Assembly: GCA_009763385.1 (NCBI GenBank)
Contig: CM019824.1
Span: 144,591,705 to 144,655,704, forward strand
DNA length: 64,000 nucleotides
DNA from: Coix lacryma-jobi var. lacryma-jobi
Lineage: Eukaryota; Streptophyta; Magnoliopsida; Poales; Poaceae
Direction: 5' to 3'
Shown: piece by piece, positions 1-10,252 of the stretch
Position numbering within the stretch: position 1 is the stretch's first letter
How the letters are laid out: each line of letters starts with the position of its first letter
Program-made: the position numbers and the translations under genes
The notes under the pieces: model-generated
Database searches by the model: none
The model's input: the letters and a program-made list of their open reading frames with translations, nothing else
What the model was told of the DNA's origin: nothing

Positions 1-974
1 CGCCTAGGAGTCCTATGCTCATCGAGCATCGTCCTGGCCATCTCTACAAGGGTCCGATTCTTCCTCTCTACAACACCATTTTGTGGCGGTGTGTAGGGGG
101 AAGAAAACTGATGCTCTAAACCCAAAGAGTTACAAAACTTCTCAAAATCCGATTTTTTAAATTCGGAACCATTATCACTCCGAATTGCTCGCATCGAGTT
201 CAAAGGGAACTCGTTCTGAAGACGCAAAATCAGATTGCGAGCAAAGGAGAAAGTCTCGGTCTTCTCAGCTAAAAAGAAGACCCACGAATATCTCGAAAAG
301 TCATCAACAACAACAAGCACATACCACTTCCCCCCAACCGAGCTCACCCGAGCCGGACCAACAAGGTCCATGTGCAAAAGCTCTCCAGGGCGCTTGGTCA
401 TGACCTGAGTCACTGGATGGTGGGGAGCGGCAACCATCTTCCCGTGTCTACAAGAGTGGCAAACAAGATCCTTCTCCATATGTAACTTGGGCAATCCTTG
501 GATTAGGCCAAGTGAACTAAGCCTTGCAAGCAAGTCGAAGCTCAAATGTCCAAGTCTCCTATGCCACTTCCAAAGATCAGAGGAGGAAGGTCCAGCCACA
601 AGACAACGAGAAGTGCCAAAAGACTCCGAGAAATTCGCACGAAAGACTTTTCCAAAGGGCGAAATCAAACACACAAGATTGCCCCGAGGATCCAAAATAC
701 GACTCAGATTCGGTTTAAAACGAATCTCATAGTCGTCGTCAAAGAGTTGCGAAACAGAAAGAAGATTAAAATGCAAGTTAGAAACAAGAGCAACATCGCG
801 CAACACAAAGTGCTCATTAACTCGCACAGACCCGCGAGACAATACCTTACCTTTGCTATTGTCGCCGAAGGTTATGTACTCCTTTCCGGCAACAGGACTA
901 AGGCTGGAGAACCACTTGGCGTTTCCGGTCATATGCCTCGAGCAACCGGAATCCACCAACCAAATGTTCTCCAA
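1..974 (-). CDS. Sirevirus copy A pol, protease and integrase part (runs off the left edge)
   Basis: The minus-strand frame reads a retroviral-type aspartic protease motif (LVDSG at about 942-956), a GAG-pre-integrase HHCC region (near 430-530) and the integrase core, including VVVDDFSRYSWVFF (near 250-300) and the DNGSEF and NGVVERKNRT segments (near 30-170). It processes Gag-Pol and integrates the cDNA. I read no stop or frameshift between about 974 and the left edge, so reverse transcriptase and RNase H should lie beyond position 1. The frame opens right after a TAG at 984-986 and has no ATG; it differs from the gag frame. The closest relative is copy B at 19027-20471. Family identity is supported by sequence; activity cannot be judged from a fragment. 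Confidence 0.82.
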   Translation of the reverse strand, partial: MENIWLVDSGCSRHMTGNAKWFSSLSPVAGKEYITFGDNSKGKVLSRGSVRVNEHFVLRDVALVSNLHFNLLSVSQLFDDDYEIRFKPNLSRILDPRGNLVCLISPFGKVFRANFSESFGTSRCLVAGPSSSDLWKWHRRLGHLSFDLLARLSSLGLIQGLPKLHMEKDLVCHSCRHGKMVAAPHHPVTQVMTKRPGELLHMDLVGPARVSSVGGKWYVLVVVDDFSRYSWVFFLAEKTETFSFARNLILRLQNEFPLNSMRAIRSDNGSEFKKSDFEKFCNSLGLEHQFSSPYTPPQNGVVERKNRTLVEMARTMLDEHRTPR

Positions 975-988
975 CCGTTGTACCTACA

Positions 989-1201
989 TCAATAAAAAGA
1001 CATAGGGTGAGCATACGGTCCAACACTGGGGTTAGTGAAGTAAGGGGAATACCAGTGTTGGGCCGGCTGCTCAAAAAAAACGGTTAGCAGAAAAACCATT
1101 CCTAGCACGTCTACGAGAGGAGCGATCACCGCGTAGAGGAAAACGTGGTCCGCTAAGGGAGGAGCGTCCATCACGATACTCAAAATGTGGTGGGGGAAAA
1201 C
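989..1201 (-). pseudogene. Sirevirus copy A gag, C-terminal piece
   Basis: This is the 3' end of the copy A gag, separated from the rest (14346-16826) by the G1 insertion. It ends in HPMSFY followed by TGA at 989-991. The run of eight A on the plus strand (1073-1080) is one longer than the matching C-interrupted stretch in copy B, so the arginine- and glycine-rich upstream part and the SFY end are in different frames here. The AAAAC at 1197-1201 is one copy of the G1 target-site duplication. Nearby protease and integrase sequence begins within 20 bases downstream on the minus strand. Confidence 0.75.
1197..1201. repeat. Target-site duplication of G1, left copy (AAAAC)
   Basis: AAAAC directly precedes TGTGACGG at 1202 and recurs at 14346-14350 directly after the other LTR end. 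Five-base duplications are usual for Gypsy integrases. It shows that 1202-14345 entered as one unit. Confidence 0.93.
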
Positions 1202-4200
1202 TGTGACGGAACGGCCCTAATCTCATGGCCCACGTGTCCCTGTCAACCTCTGACAGCCGAACCCATGTTCCATGTGATCAAGACCTGTTCATCACCGGGC
1301 TACATCAGCGCCCATTGTCCGCAGGATCATCTCACAATTCGGTTACAGCATTGGATACTTTTACAAATTACATCGGAATAAAGAGCGAAAGACTTAAATA
1401 ACATTAGTTTTACAAACCGAGGTTCCAAATAGAAATTAAGGTGCAGTTATTACAAACCAAGTTCGAATAATTAGGAAATAGGCAACGTAGCGGAGTACAA
1501 CAAAATAGAGATACTGATAATCACCCAGCCCGAGGGTGCACAACTATTCTTCGGCCTCATCGGCCTCTTCCTGCACGATGGTCACACAGCAGGGTGCGAG
1601 ACACATCGGGGACTCAGTCATACCTGCAGCATGGGTAACAAACCCTGAGTACTGGGGTACTCAACAAGACTTACCCGACTAAAGAAAAGGAAGAAGACTC
1701 AGGAATGAGAGGCTTAGGGTAGTCAAGGTAAGGCTTAACAAGATCAAGTATTTTGCAGAAAAATATTTTGTAAACCTTGTTTTATTTTGGAAAGATTCAG
1801 TATTCCTCAATTCTTCATCGTTCCTGATTCATTTTACCTTCCAAAACATTCCTAGTTGAGAACCACTCTCTGTTGACAGTCAGTGACCAAGTCTCCATAA
1901 CCGAGGAGCAACGTTAATCCGGATAAATAATACTCAGCTGAGGTCGAAGCTCGGGGTTACTTCGGGAGCAGGTTCATCGGCGGCGGCCTCGACTTTGACT
2001 CCTTCTTCGGTGACTATACGAATGCAATGATGCATGCACATGAGTATGCTAGCATGAACAAAATGCACAGGACAATTCCACTGATTCTAGAGTACAACTT
2101 TCCAACGTGAAAGTAACTTCTAGAGTGGACATAAAGTTACTTATCTTTTACCCCTAAGCAAGATTAATCAAACCTATTAAGCATCATCTAGTAAACCTAA
2201 GTATAAGTCATGCATGACACCACAAACATCATAGACCAGTTGGGTGGGGGTCTATGAACAGAAAACAATCCAAAAGGTCACATCACAGGGCATACAACCT
2301 AAACCCTAATCACTTTTCTATTTTTCTTAATTATTTTAAAAGGTCATTGTATGAAGTTGCTCCAAAAATTACCAAATTAAGCTCATAAGTTCATTATGGT
2401 ATGAATAGATGGCAAAACAAATTTCATAATTTTTGGAGATCATTAAGGTGCTCAACAAAAATCAAACATTTAATTAACAAAAGGCACTATTCAACAATTA
2501 AAATAAATACCCAAAAATCAACTTGTTCCAAAAGACTTCAAAATTTCACCAGAGTCTTGTCATGGCATAAGAAGCTCACAAAAATTTATCTCATAATTTT
2601 TGGAGTTATAAATCATTTTCTAAAAATCCAAAACCATTCATTTATTAATTAAAAAGGGGATTTTTCATTTTTAAATTCTTGCTGAAAAGTCAAGTTTTAT
2701 ATTTTTCTAAAATACTTCAAGGTATAAAGAGTCTACCATGAATTTTTCAGAATTTTTGGAACTACACAGAAAATCACACAAAAAGATGAAATATCAGCAC
2801 TATTAAAAAAAACTGAAAAAGAAAAAAATTGCACTGTTCTTCTTCCTGCGCGCGCTGGCGGTCACCCGTCGGCGGCGAGGTCACGTTCCGGCCACGGCAA
2901 ACGCTCGCGGGCGAAACCGGGCATGGGGAGATTCAGGAGCTCACCGACAGTCGATGACGCGCGGCGGCGAGACGAGAGGATGGCCGGAGCTAGGAGGTCG
3001 ACGGAGCGGAGGTCGTCGGCGGACAGAACCGCGTCGCGACGGCGTTCCGGCGTTCCTGAGCACCACAAGGGATCATCGGAGCACGGTTAGACGCGCAAGG
3101 ATACGAGGAACAAGAAACATCGGTCGGGGAAGGAAGATCACGGCCGGAGAGAGAGTATTTCTCAAACCCGAACTCACCGGTGTTTTCGTCAGAGTTGGGA
3201 GAGATGGGTTACGCTGGGCGATTGGAGGCGGCGGAGGTGAAATTGAGGAGGGGAAAAGCTTCGCGAGGACACGGCGGAGCTTTTGAGCTAGGTGGTTGGA
3301 CGACGGAGGCTCTGGACTGGCCTGGCGACGGTGGCGGAGAGAGTGAGCTGCTCCGGTTAGCCGGCGGCCCTTTTATAGCCGTGCGCGGGGACGGATAAGC
3401 GTCGCGCGCGGGCGGATAAGCTTGTCCGAAGCGTGCGCAATCGATTGCACGCTGGCGGAAGGACGGTCGTGCGCGCAGGGGCCGGGTGTGCGTTCGCCGG
3501 CGACGGCCACGCGGCGGCGACGTGCTGAGAGCAGTGGGGGACGGGAGAGAGAGTCAGCGCTCGCGTGCGGGTGCGGAATGAGCACGGGGTCAGCGGCGGC
3601 AGGTCGGAGGTAGGCGAGCGGGCGTCGAGCGCGTGGCGCGCGCAGCGCCGGCGACCTGGCCATGGCCGGGCCCCCCCCGACCCTAGGTAGGAGATGAACA
3701 GGGCTAGGTCTAGGGTTTGACTTTGAACTGATTTCAGAGATTTATAAATTACTTCCAAATCTTGAACTGCACAGGAAACAATCAGAACACCAAAGTTGTT
3801 CAGAAAAAGGAGATCTACAACTTTGTCAATAAGAACATTTTCAAATTCCAAACAGTTTTTGAATTATATTTGAAATCAGAAAAGGGGACACTTTTGGGAT
3901 TTTAATAAATTCAAAATTACTTTTGATTTTATATAGAAAGTTGAAAATCTGTAAACATGCAAGTTGTTCCTTTTGTCAAAACCTATAACTTTGCTATTAT
4001 ACACTTTTTCTGAAACTCATTAGTTTTTGAAATAATTTTGAAAACTAAAAAGGGGACAAAAACTGGAGTTTGAATGAATTTGGATTTACTTCAAACTTTG
4101 TACAGAAACTTGAAAATTTGTAAATACCAAAGTTGTTTCTCTTGACCAGATCTACAACTTTGCTTTTTGGACCAACTCCAAATTTTGAATAAGTTTTGAA

Positions 4201-4511
4201 TTACAAAAGAGGGATAAAATCCAGGGTATGAAAATCAGGGTTTTGCAAAAGGATTTGAAATCTGATTTTTATTTTTGAACTTTGGTCAACACAACAAAAC
4301 TTCAAGACACCAAAGGAACAAGAATTACACCAAGCTAGTCACAGAGGTGAAATTACCATTTTGCCCCTATAGGAAGGTTAGGGCTTTTAGGGTTTTTGAA
4401 AAGAGATTGCTACACAAGTTTTAAGCAAACTTAAATGCAAGGCAAGAATGATTAAAGACTAATGATGATGACATGTCAGGTAATTACAGTTGAAACACCA
4501 GAGGTGTTACA
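1202..4511 (-). repeat. G1 3' LTR (3.3 kb, internally deleted)
   Basis: It starts TGTGACGGAACG and ends GGTGTTACA in plus-strand reading. It matches the 5' LTR at 10253-14345 but lacks 782 bp: the sequence jumps from CAGCTGAGG to TCGAAGC at about 1938-1946, whereas the other copy has the intervening block 10991-11772. Both deletion ends carry GAGG. The LTR contains a minus-strand TATAAAAG near 3369-3376, a GC-rich block (about 2850-3680), and an AT-rich block with a three-fold repeat of about 169 bp (about 3730-4230). ORFs inside it are not convincing genes. Confidence 0.93.
3730..4230. repeat. Three degenerate ~169-bp tandem units with a hairpin, in the G1 LTR
   Basis: An inverted repeat of the form AAGTTGT...ACAACTTTG (middle unit ATAACTTTG) recurs near 3791, 3960 and 4128, so the period is about 168-169 bp. 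Flanking text (cTTGAAAATcTGTAAA before it, AAAAGGGGACA after it) recurs with the same spacing. The same array is present in the other three LTR copies of this family (around 13570-14080, 23810-24310 and 33600-34100). Confidence 0.7.
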
Positions 4512-4525
4512 GCCTTCTCCCCTAA
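4512..4525 (-). other. G1 polypurine tract
   Basis: The minus strand reads AGGGGAGAAGGC immediately before the 3' LTR start TGTAACACC. This is where plus-strand DNA synthesis would be primed. Confidence 0.75.
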
Positions 4526-4582
4526 AAGAAATCTCGCCCCGAGATTCCGCGTCTTAAGAAGGATACAGACAAAACTTTACTT

Positions 4583-7500
4583 CTAGAGGGTATCGAGAAA
4601 GTCGGGATAGTTCTTTGCTAAGAAGTCTTCAGATTCCCAAGTGGCTTCTTCTTCAGAGTGTTGGTTCCACTGGATCTTGTACCATCTCGTGTTAGTCCTC
4701 CGGGTAACACGGTCCTTGTGATCCAACACACGGACTGGATACTCAGAGTAAGACAGATCGGGTTCTAACTCAACACCTTCAACTTCCACCACATGCTCGG
4801 GCACTCGGAGACACTTCTTGAGTTGGGAGACGTGAAACACATTATGGACTGCTGAAAGATGATCGGGCAACCTTAGCTTGTAAGCTACTTTGCCACAACA
4901 TTCCTGAATCTCAAAGGGACCAATATAGCGAGGTGCTAATTTCCCTTTAACTCCAAAACGAGTGACTCCTTTGGCGGGTGAGACTTTCAGATACACATAA
5001 TCTCCGATTTGAAACTTCAGAGGTCGACGTCTCTTGTCAGCATAGCTCTTCTGTCGAGACTGCGCAATCTTCATATTCTCCTGTATTTGCTTGACTTTCT
5101 CTTCCATATCTTTTACTAGGTCAACTCCAAAGAATTCCCTTTCTCCAGGTTCAGACCAACTGAGAGGTGTACGACAATGACGACCGTACAGTGCTTCAAA
5201 GGGTGCCATTTTGATGCTTTCTTGATAACTGTTATTATATGAGAATTCTGCCAAGGGCAAACAGTCATCCCAAGTATCTGCGAAGGTGAGCACACAGGCT
5301 CTCAACATATCCTCCAACACTTGGTTGACTCGCTCAGTTTGTCCATCTGTTTGTGGATGATATGTTGTACTATGCAAGAGCTTGGTTCCAAGTGAGGTAT
5401 GGAACGCTTTCCAAAACTTTGCGACACACTGGGTACCACGATCAGAGACAATGGTCTTGGGTATGCCATGGAGTTTGACTATGTTGTTCTTGTACAAAGC
5501 GGCATATGTGGGAACGGTGTAGCAGGTTTTGACTGGCAGGAAATGAGCTTGCTTAGTGAGGCGATCCACGATTACCCAGATGGAATCAAAACCTCTTGAT
5601 GTCTTGGGTAGGCCATTGATAAAATCCATGCTGATATCGTCCCATTTCCAAGCAGGTACAAGTAAAGGTTGCAATTCTCCTCCAGGCCTCATGTGCACGG
5701 CTTTGACTTTCTGACAGGTATCACACTAAGCAACATACCGGGCGATCTCAATCTTCATCTTCGTCCACCAGAATTTTTGCTTCAAGTCCTGGTACATCTT
5801 GTTGCTGCCGGGGTGGATGGAGAATCTAGTCAGGTGTGCTTCATCAAGGATTAACTGTCTCAACTCAGGCACTTTAGGAACTACCAGTCGATTCTTGAAC
5901 CATACCACTCCTTCATCATCAATCCTGAAACAATCAGCCTTTCCGGCTTGGACCTTTTCGATGATGTGCTTGATTCCAGGGTTATCTTTCTGTGCAGTGA
6001 TGACCTGCTCTCTGATAGGGGTCTCTATTCTGATATTATTCAGAGTTCCTTGCGGAATCATTTCAATACCCAGCTTCTCTAGCTCATAACACAGAGAAGA
6101 ATCATAGGGTTTCATCATCAGACAGTTGCAATATGACTTGCGACTGAGCGCGTCGGCGACCACATTCGCCTTACCTGGATGGTAATGTACTTCAAGATCA
6201 TAGTCCTTAATTAACTCAAGCCATCTTCTCTGCCTCATGTTCAGTTCCTCTTGAGTGAAGATATAATTCAGACTTTTGTGATCAGTGTACACATTACAGG
6301 TACTGCCCAACAGATAATGACGCCAAATCTTCAAGGCATGCACTACTGCTGCTAACTCAAGATCATGGGTTGGATAATTCTCCTCATGTCGCTTAAGCTG
6401 CCGGGAGGCATAAGCGATCACTTGACCTTCTTGCATCAAAACACAGCCCAAACCAGTTCTAGATGCATCACAGTAGACATCAAAGGGCTTTTCAATGTTT
6501 GGCTGGGCTAGCACTGGTGACGTAGTTAACAGTCTCTTCAAAGTTTGAAAGGCCTGTTCACAAGCTGGTGACCAGACAACTTCACGGAATTCTTCAACAA
6601 CTCGGTGATAGGCTTGGCGATTCTGGAGAAATCTGGGATGAAACGGCGATAATATCCAGCCATTCCCATAAAGCTGTGGACTTTGTGAACAGTGGTAGGT
6701 GGCTTCCAATCCAGAATGTCTGCCACCTTTCCGGGATCAACTGACACACCTTAAGCGGACATGACATGACCAAGGAACTGTATCTGATCTAACCAGAACT
6801 CACATTTATTGAACTTGGCATAAAGCTGATGTTCTCTGAGACGGGATAGAACGATACGTAGGTGCTCGGCATGATCCTCAGGGGTTTTTGAGTAGATAAG
6901 AATGTCATCAATGAACACGACCACAAACCTATCAAGCTCTGGCATGAATACAGAGTTCATGAGGTACATGAAGTGGGCAGGGGCATTGGTCAAACCGAAG
7001 GACATGACCAAGTACTCATATAGGCCGTATCTGGTGGTGAAAGCTGTTTTAGGAATATCTTCGGGACGTATCTTGATTTGGTGGTAGCCAGATCTGAGGT
7101 CGATCTTGGAGAATACCTTGGCTCCAGCTAGTTGATCAAAGAGAAGGTCAATACGAGGCAAAGGATATTTATTTTTGATGGTGACTTCGTTGAGTGGGCG
7201 ATAATCAACGCACAATCTGAGACTTTTGTCTTTCTTCTTTACAAAGATTGCAGGACAGCCCCAAAGAGACGAGCTTGGGCGAATGAGACCCTTGTCCAGC
7301 AATTCTTGTAATTGGATTTTTAGCTCTGCCAACTCTCTGGGAGGCATTCGATAAGCTCTGCGGGATATAGGAGCAGTCCCGGTCTTTAGCTCTATGGCAA
7401 ACTCAACATCACGGTCAGGAGGCAGACCAGGTAAATCCTCTGAAAAAACATCAGGGAATTCGTAGACCACGGGGATGTCTCTGGTTTCCAGAACATAGGT

Positions 7501-9046
7501 GGTGTTTATTTGAGTGACTGCTGGTTTTTGAGGCATTGGAAGTTGGAGAAGGAGTTTGGAGGTACTGTTAGGAATATCCACTCTCACAACTCTATTCAGG
7601 ATGTCGATCATGGCTTTATACTGACACATCCAATTCATGCCTAGAATGACATCTATCTCTTGATCACGTAGCACTATCATAGTGGTGGGAAATAAATGTT
7701 CCCCCCAACATTACTGGTATACCGCGAACCACTTCCTTAGTACTTATACGCCCTCCAGGCGAAAATATGCAGAAATTTTCTTTCAACTCCCCAATTGATA
7801 TCTCATGCTTAACGACAAATGTACGACTGATGAAGGAATGCGATGCACCAGAATCAAACAACACAACTGCAGGATGGTTGGCAACGGGAAACCTACCGAT
7901 CATGACGGGCTCTCTCTCTGGGATGTCGCTGACAGCGGTGTAGTAGACTTGCCCGTGCTTCTTGACAATCTTGCCCTTCTGAACATGCTGCTGTTGGACA
8001 CGGTGCTGCTGCTGCTGAGGTCCTCCAGGATTCTTCTGAGCATTCTGAGCATACCTCTTGGGCTTTGGGCACTCACGAGACCAGTGACCGAGTTGACCGC
8101 AGTTGTAGCAGGGATGGTTGTAGGCGGTTTGTGGATTGGTGATACGAACACCTGGGGCGTTCGGTTGTGTGGCACTTTGCTGGTTGGCGTTATGGGTGGT
8201 AGCCGCAGTACGGACGACCACTTGCTGGTGGGGGTAAGGTAGGCGATTTTGGTGGTGGCTGGGGTGATAAATGACCCTCTGGCGCTTGTGATTGCCAGAG
8301 AAGCTGCTAGATCCTGCTTTCTTCTTCTTCTTTTCCTCTTGATACTGGCGATTGCTCTCCTCGAAAGCAACAGCCCGGTCAACGGCATCATGATACGAAC
8401 CGGTCAGGTTGTTGGACATACTTCTGCGGATCTTGGGGTGCAATCCCCTAAGGAAACAGTCCCTCTTCTTCTCCTCCGTGTTGACGTACTCTGAGGCATA
8501 CTGGCTGAGATGGTTGAACTGACCCACATACTGCATCACTGTGGAGTCCCTCTGCTGCAGTGCCAGAAACTGATCAAGCTTCATCTTCATTAACCCCGAA
8601 GGGATATGATGTGCACGGAAAGCTGTGCGGAACTCTTCCCAGGTCAACTGATGACCCTCTGGCTGGGCAGCCAATAGGTTGGCATACCAAGCACTTGCTG
8701 GACCACGAAGCTGCTGGGAAGCAAACCGGGACTTCTGGATGTCGGTACAGCGGAGAAGACCGAACTTCTGCTCCATGGTGCGGAGCCAATCATCAGCTTC
8801 AAGGGGTTCATCGGCCTTGGTAAAGACCGGTGGACGGGTCTCGGTGAAATCCACATATGTACTCTCATGGTTGTTATCGCGGCGACCACGGTGACCATTG
8901 TTCTGCTGCACTTGGTTTTGGGCCTTCAGATTAGCAGCGGCTGCCAAGGCTGCAATGGCATCTGCTAGGGTAGCAGGAACAGGTGGAGGGTTTGGAAGGT
9001 TGGCATTATCAGAACCTCCAGCTCCAGTGCGAGTGTTCACATGCAT
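4583..9046 (-). pseudogene. G1 gag-pol polyprotein of a chromovirus, broken
   Basis: Starts at ATG 9044-9046 (MHVNTRTGAG). Order: Gag with a zinc knuckle CX2CX4HX4C (CYNCGQLGHWSREC, about 8070-8115), protease motif LFDSGAS (about 7840-7860), reverse transcriptase with FIDD (6904-6915), RNase H (about 6100-6500), integrase with HHCC then D,D,E segments (about 5100-5860), and a C-terminal chromodomain (about 4590-4760, RVLDHKD...TWESEDFL). Breaks relative to G2: one extra C in the run at 7701-7706; GAA to TAA at 6751-6753; one A lost near 6578; CAG to TAG at 5726-5728. The chromodomain is expected to bind methylated histone tails and steer integration. Non-functional as it stands. Confidence 0.92.
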
Positions 9047-9299
9047 CTGTTAAGCAACTTTGAACTTAGCATTCATAGATAGAGCTCTGAAAACAACTGA
9101 CTGACAAGCTTCACTGGTACAAAGGTAGATTGATTGATAGAGACATCTGACAGACAACAACTGACTGATAAGGGGAAAAAGGTACGAAAAGAAAGGTATA
9201 GACTGACTTAACAAAAGACTAACTCTCCCAAACCTAGACTAAGGTTTTAGGTAAGCAGGTGGTACAGACACACGGGATCTCCATCTCCTAACGACGGGC

Positions 9300-9908
9300 C
9301 TAATCCTCATCGAAGATGATCATGTCGTCGCCATCGTCTTCTTCTTCGAGGATGAGCTCAGGCTCTTCCTCCTCGTCCTCGTCTTCAACGTGGACGTCCT
9401 CGGCAGGTGCAATCTCGTTGTCCACTTCTGGCTCTTGATCCACATCGGGTTCTTCCACTACTCCGTCCTCAGGGTCTTCCATAACTAGGGGTACCAAGGG
9501 GTGGAGTTGATCATGCAGCTGATGCACTTCCTCATGAAGCATATCATTGAACTGTTCAATCTGAGCTGTGTACTGCTGCAGTCCGTGGAGCTCGGCTCTG
9601 GTGACGTCCTCGCGGGTACAAGCATCATTGCGCTGCTCGATAGCGCGAATCGTGTTCCGGTTGGCCTGCTCCAGGGAAGCTCGTGCCTCGTAAAACTCCA
9701 GGCGTGAGTGGTAGAAGTCATGCTCCATGTTCTTCAGCTCAGCCTTCAGATTCTTGATTTCCTCTTTGAGGTGCTTGCGGGTGCGGCGGGGAAAACGACA
9801 ACCATTGGAAGATTCTCCAGTCTCCTCCCCAGCGCGTGGTGCCAACTGGTGGTGTGGCACACCATGCGGTCCGGTCGACATGCGGGCGGTCAGCTTGATG
9901 CGAGCCAT
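9300..9908 (-). CDS. G1 accessory protein with histone H3 tail-like N-terminus (202 aa)
   Basis: An intact ORF in the sense orientation between the PBS and gag. The start at 9906-9908 is in good context (G at -3, G at +4) and gives MARIKLTARMSTG. After loss of Met, nine of the first twelve residues match histone H3 (A1 R2 K4 T6 A7 R8 S10 T11 G12), and QLA follows near residue 20 as in H3. Residues about 45-140 are charged and heptad-like (probable coiled coil); the last 60 or so are strongly acidic (EDEDEEEEPE type). The H3 K9 position is Met here but Lys in the G2 copy. No enzyme motif is visible. The function is unknown; a chromatin-directed role is my inference. It is separated from gag by 253 bases. 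Confidence 0.8.
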   Translation of the reverse strand: MARIKLTARMSTGPHGVPHHQLAPRAGEETGESSNGCRFPRRTRKHLKEEIKNLKAELKNMEHDFYHSRLEFYEARASLEQANRNTIRAIEQRNDACTREDVTRAELHGLQQYTAQIEQFNDMLHEEVHQLHDQLHPLVPLVMEDPEDGVVEEPDVDQEPEVDNEIAPAEDVHVEDEDEEEEPELILEEEDDGDDMIIFDED

Positions 9909-10237
9909 GTCTGGGCAAGAGAAGATGGATGAGAAAGGCTAGCAAGAACAGGTAAAGGCATACTACCCCAACGAACTTAGTTAGCTTAAGTGAATATGAT
10001 ATGATGCATGAATCGTTCCTACGGAACAAGGTGAAGCAAGATACATAACATATATAGGGCTTAAGACACATTGTCCTGCTACTAGTGTTGCCAATAGAAG
10101 ACAAGATGAGAAAAGCAGTTTGGACTCAAAATAGCCAAGTTTAGTTTGTTTGGACTCAAAATAGCCAAGTTTAGTTTGTTTGGACTCAAAAGATCTTTTG
10201 AAGTTTTCGCAAAAATACTGCAACGTTATAGTGAGAT
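9909..10237 (-). other. G1 5' leader between PBS and accessory ORF
   Basis: About 330 bases of untranslated leader. It contains two and a third copies of a 30-bp direct repeat (10122-10151, 10152-10181, partial from 10182; unit begins GGACTCAAAATAG). G2 has one full copy and the partial one at the matching place (30191-30220). No convincing gene is seen. Confidence 0.7.
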
Positions 10238-10249
10238 GCTCCGATACCA
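10238..10249 (-). other. G1 primer-binding site (initiator Met tRNA type)
   Basis: The minus strand reads TGGTATCGGAGC three bases after the 5' LTR end. This differs by one base from the usual TGGTATCAGAGC, which pairs with the 3' end of initiator tRNA-Met. Confidence 0.88.
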
Positions 10250-10252
10250 CTC

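Noticed and set aside
2401..2652. 83-residue ORF, repeated at 12234-12485
   Set aside because: It lies in the AT-rich part of the G1 LTRs, is Lys/Asn-rich low-complexity, and is not kept open in the G2 LTRs.
7805..8494. Plus-strand ORFs antisense to G1 gag (and 27757-28316 in G2)
   Set aside because: Shadows of the gag frame, with no promoter or conserved start.
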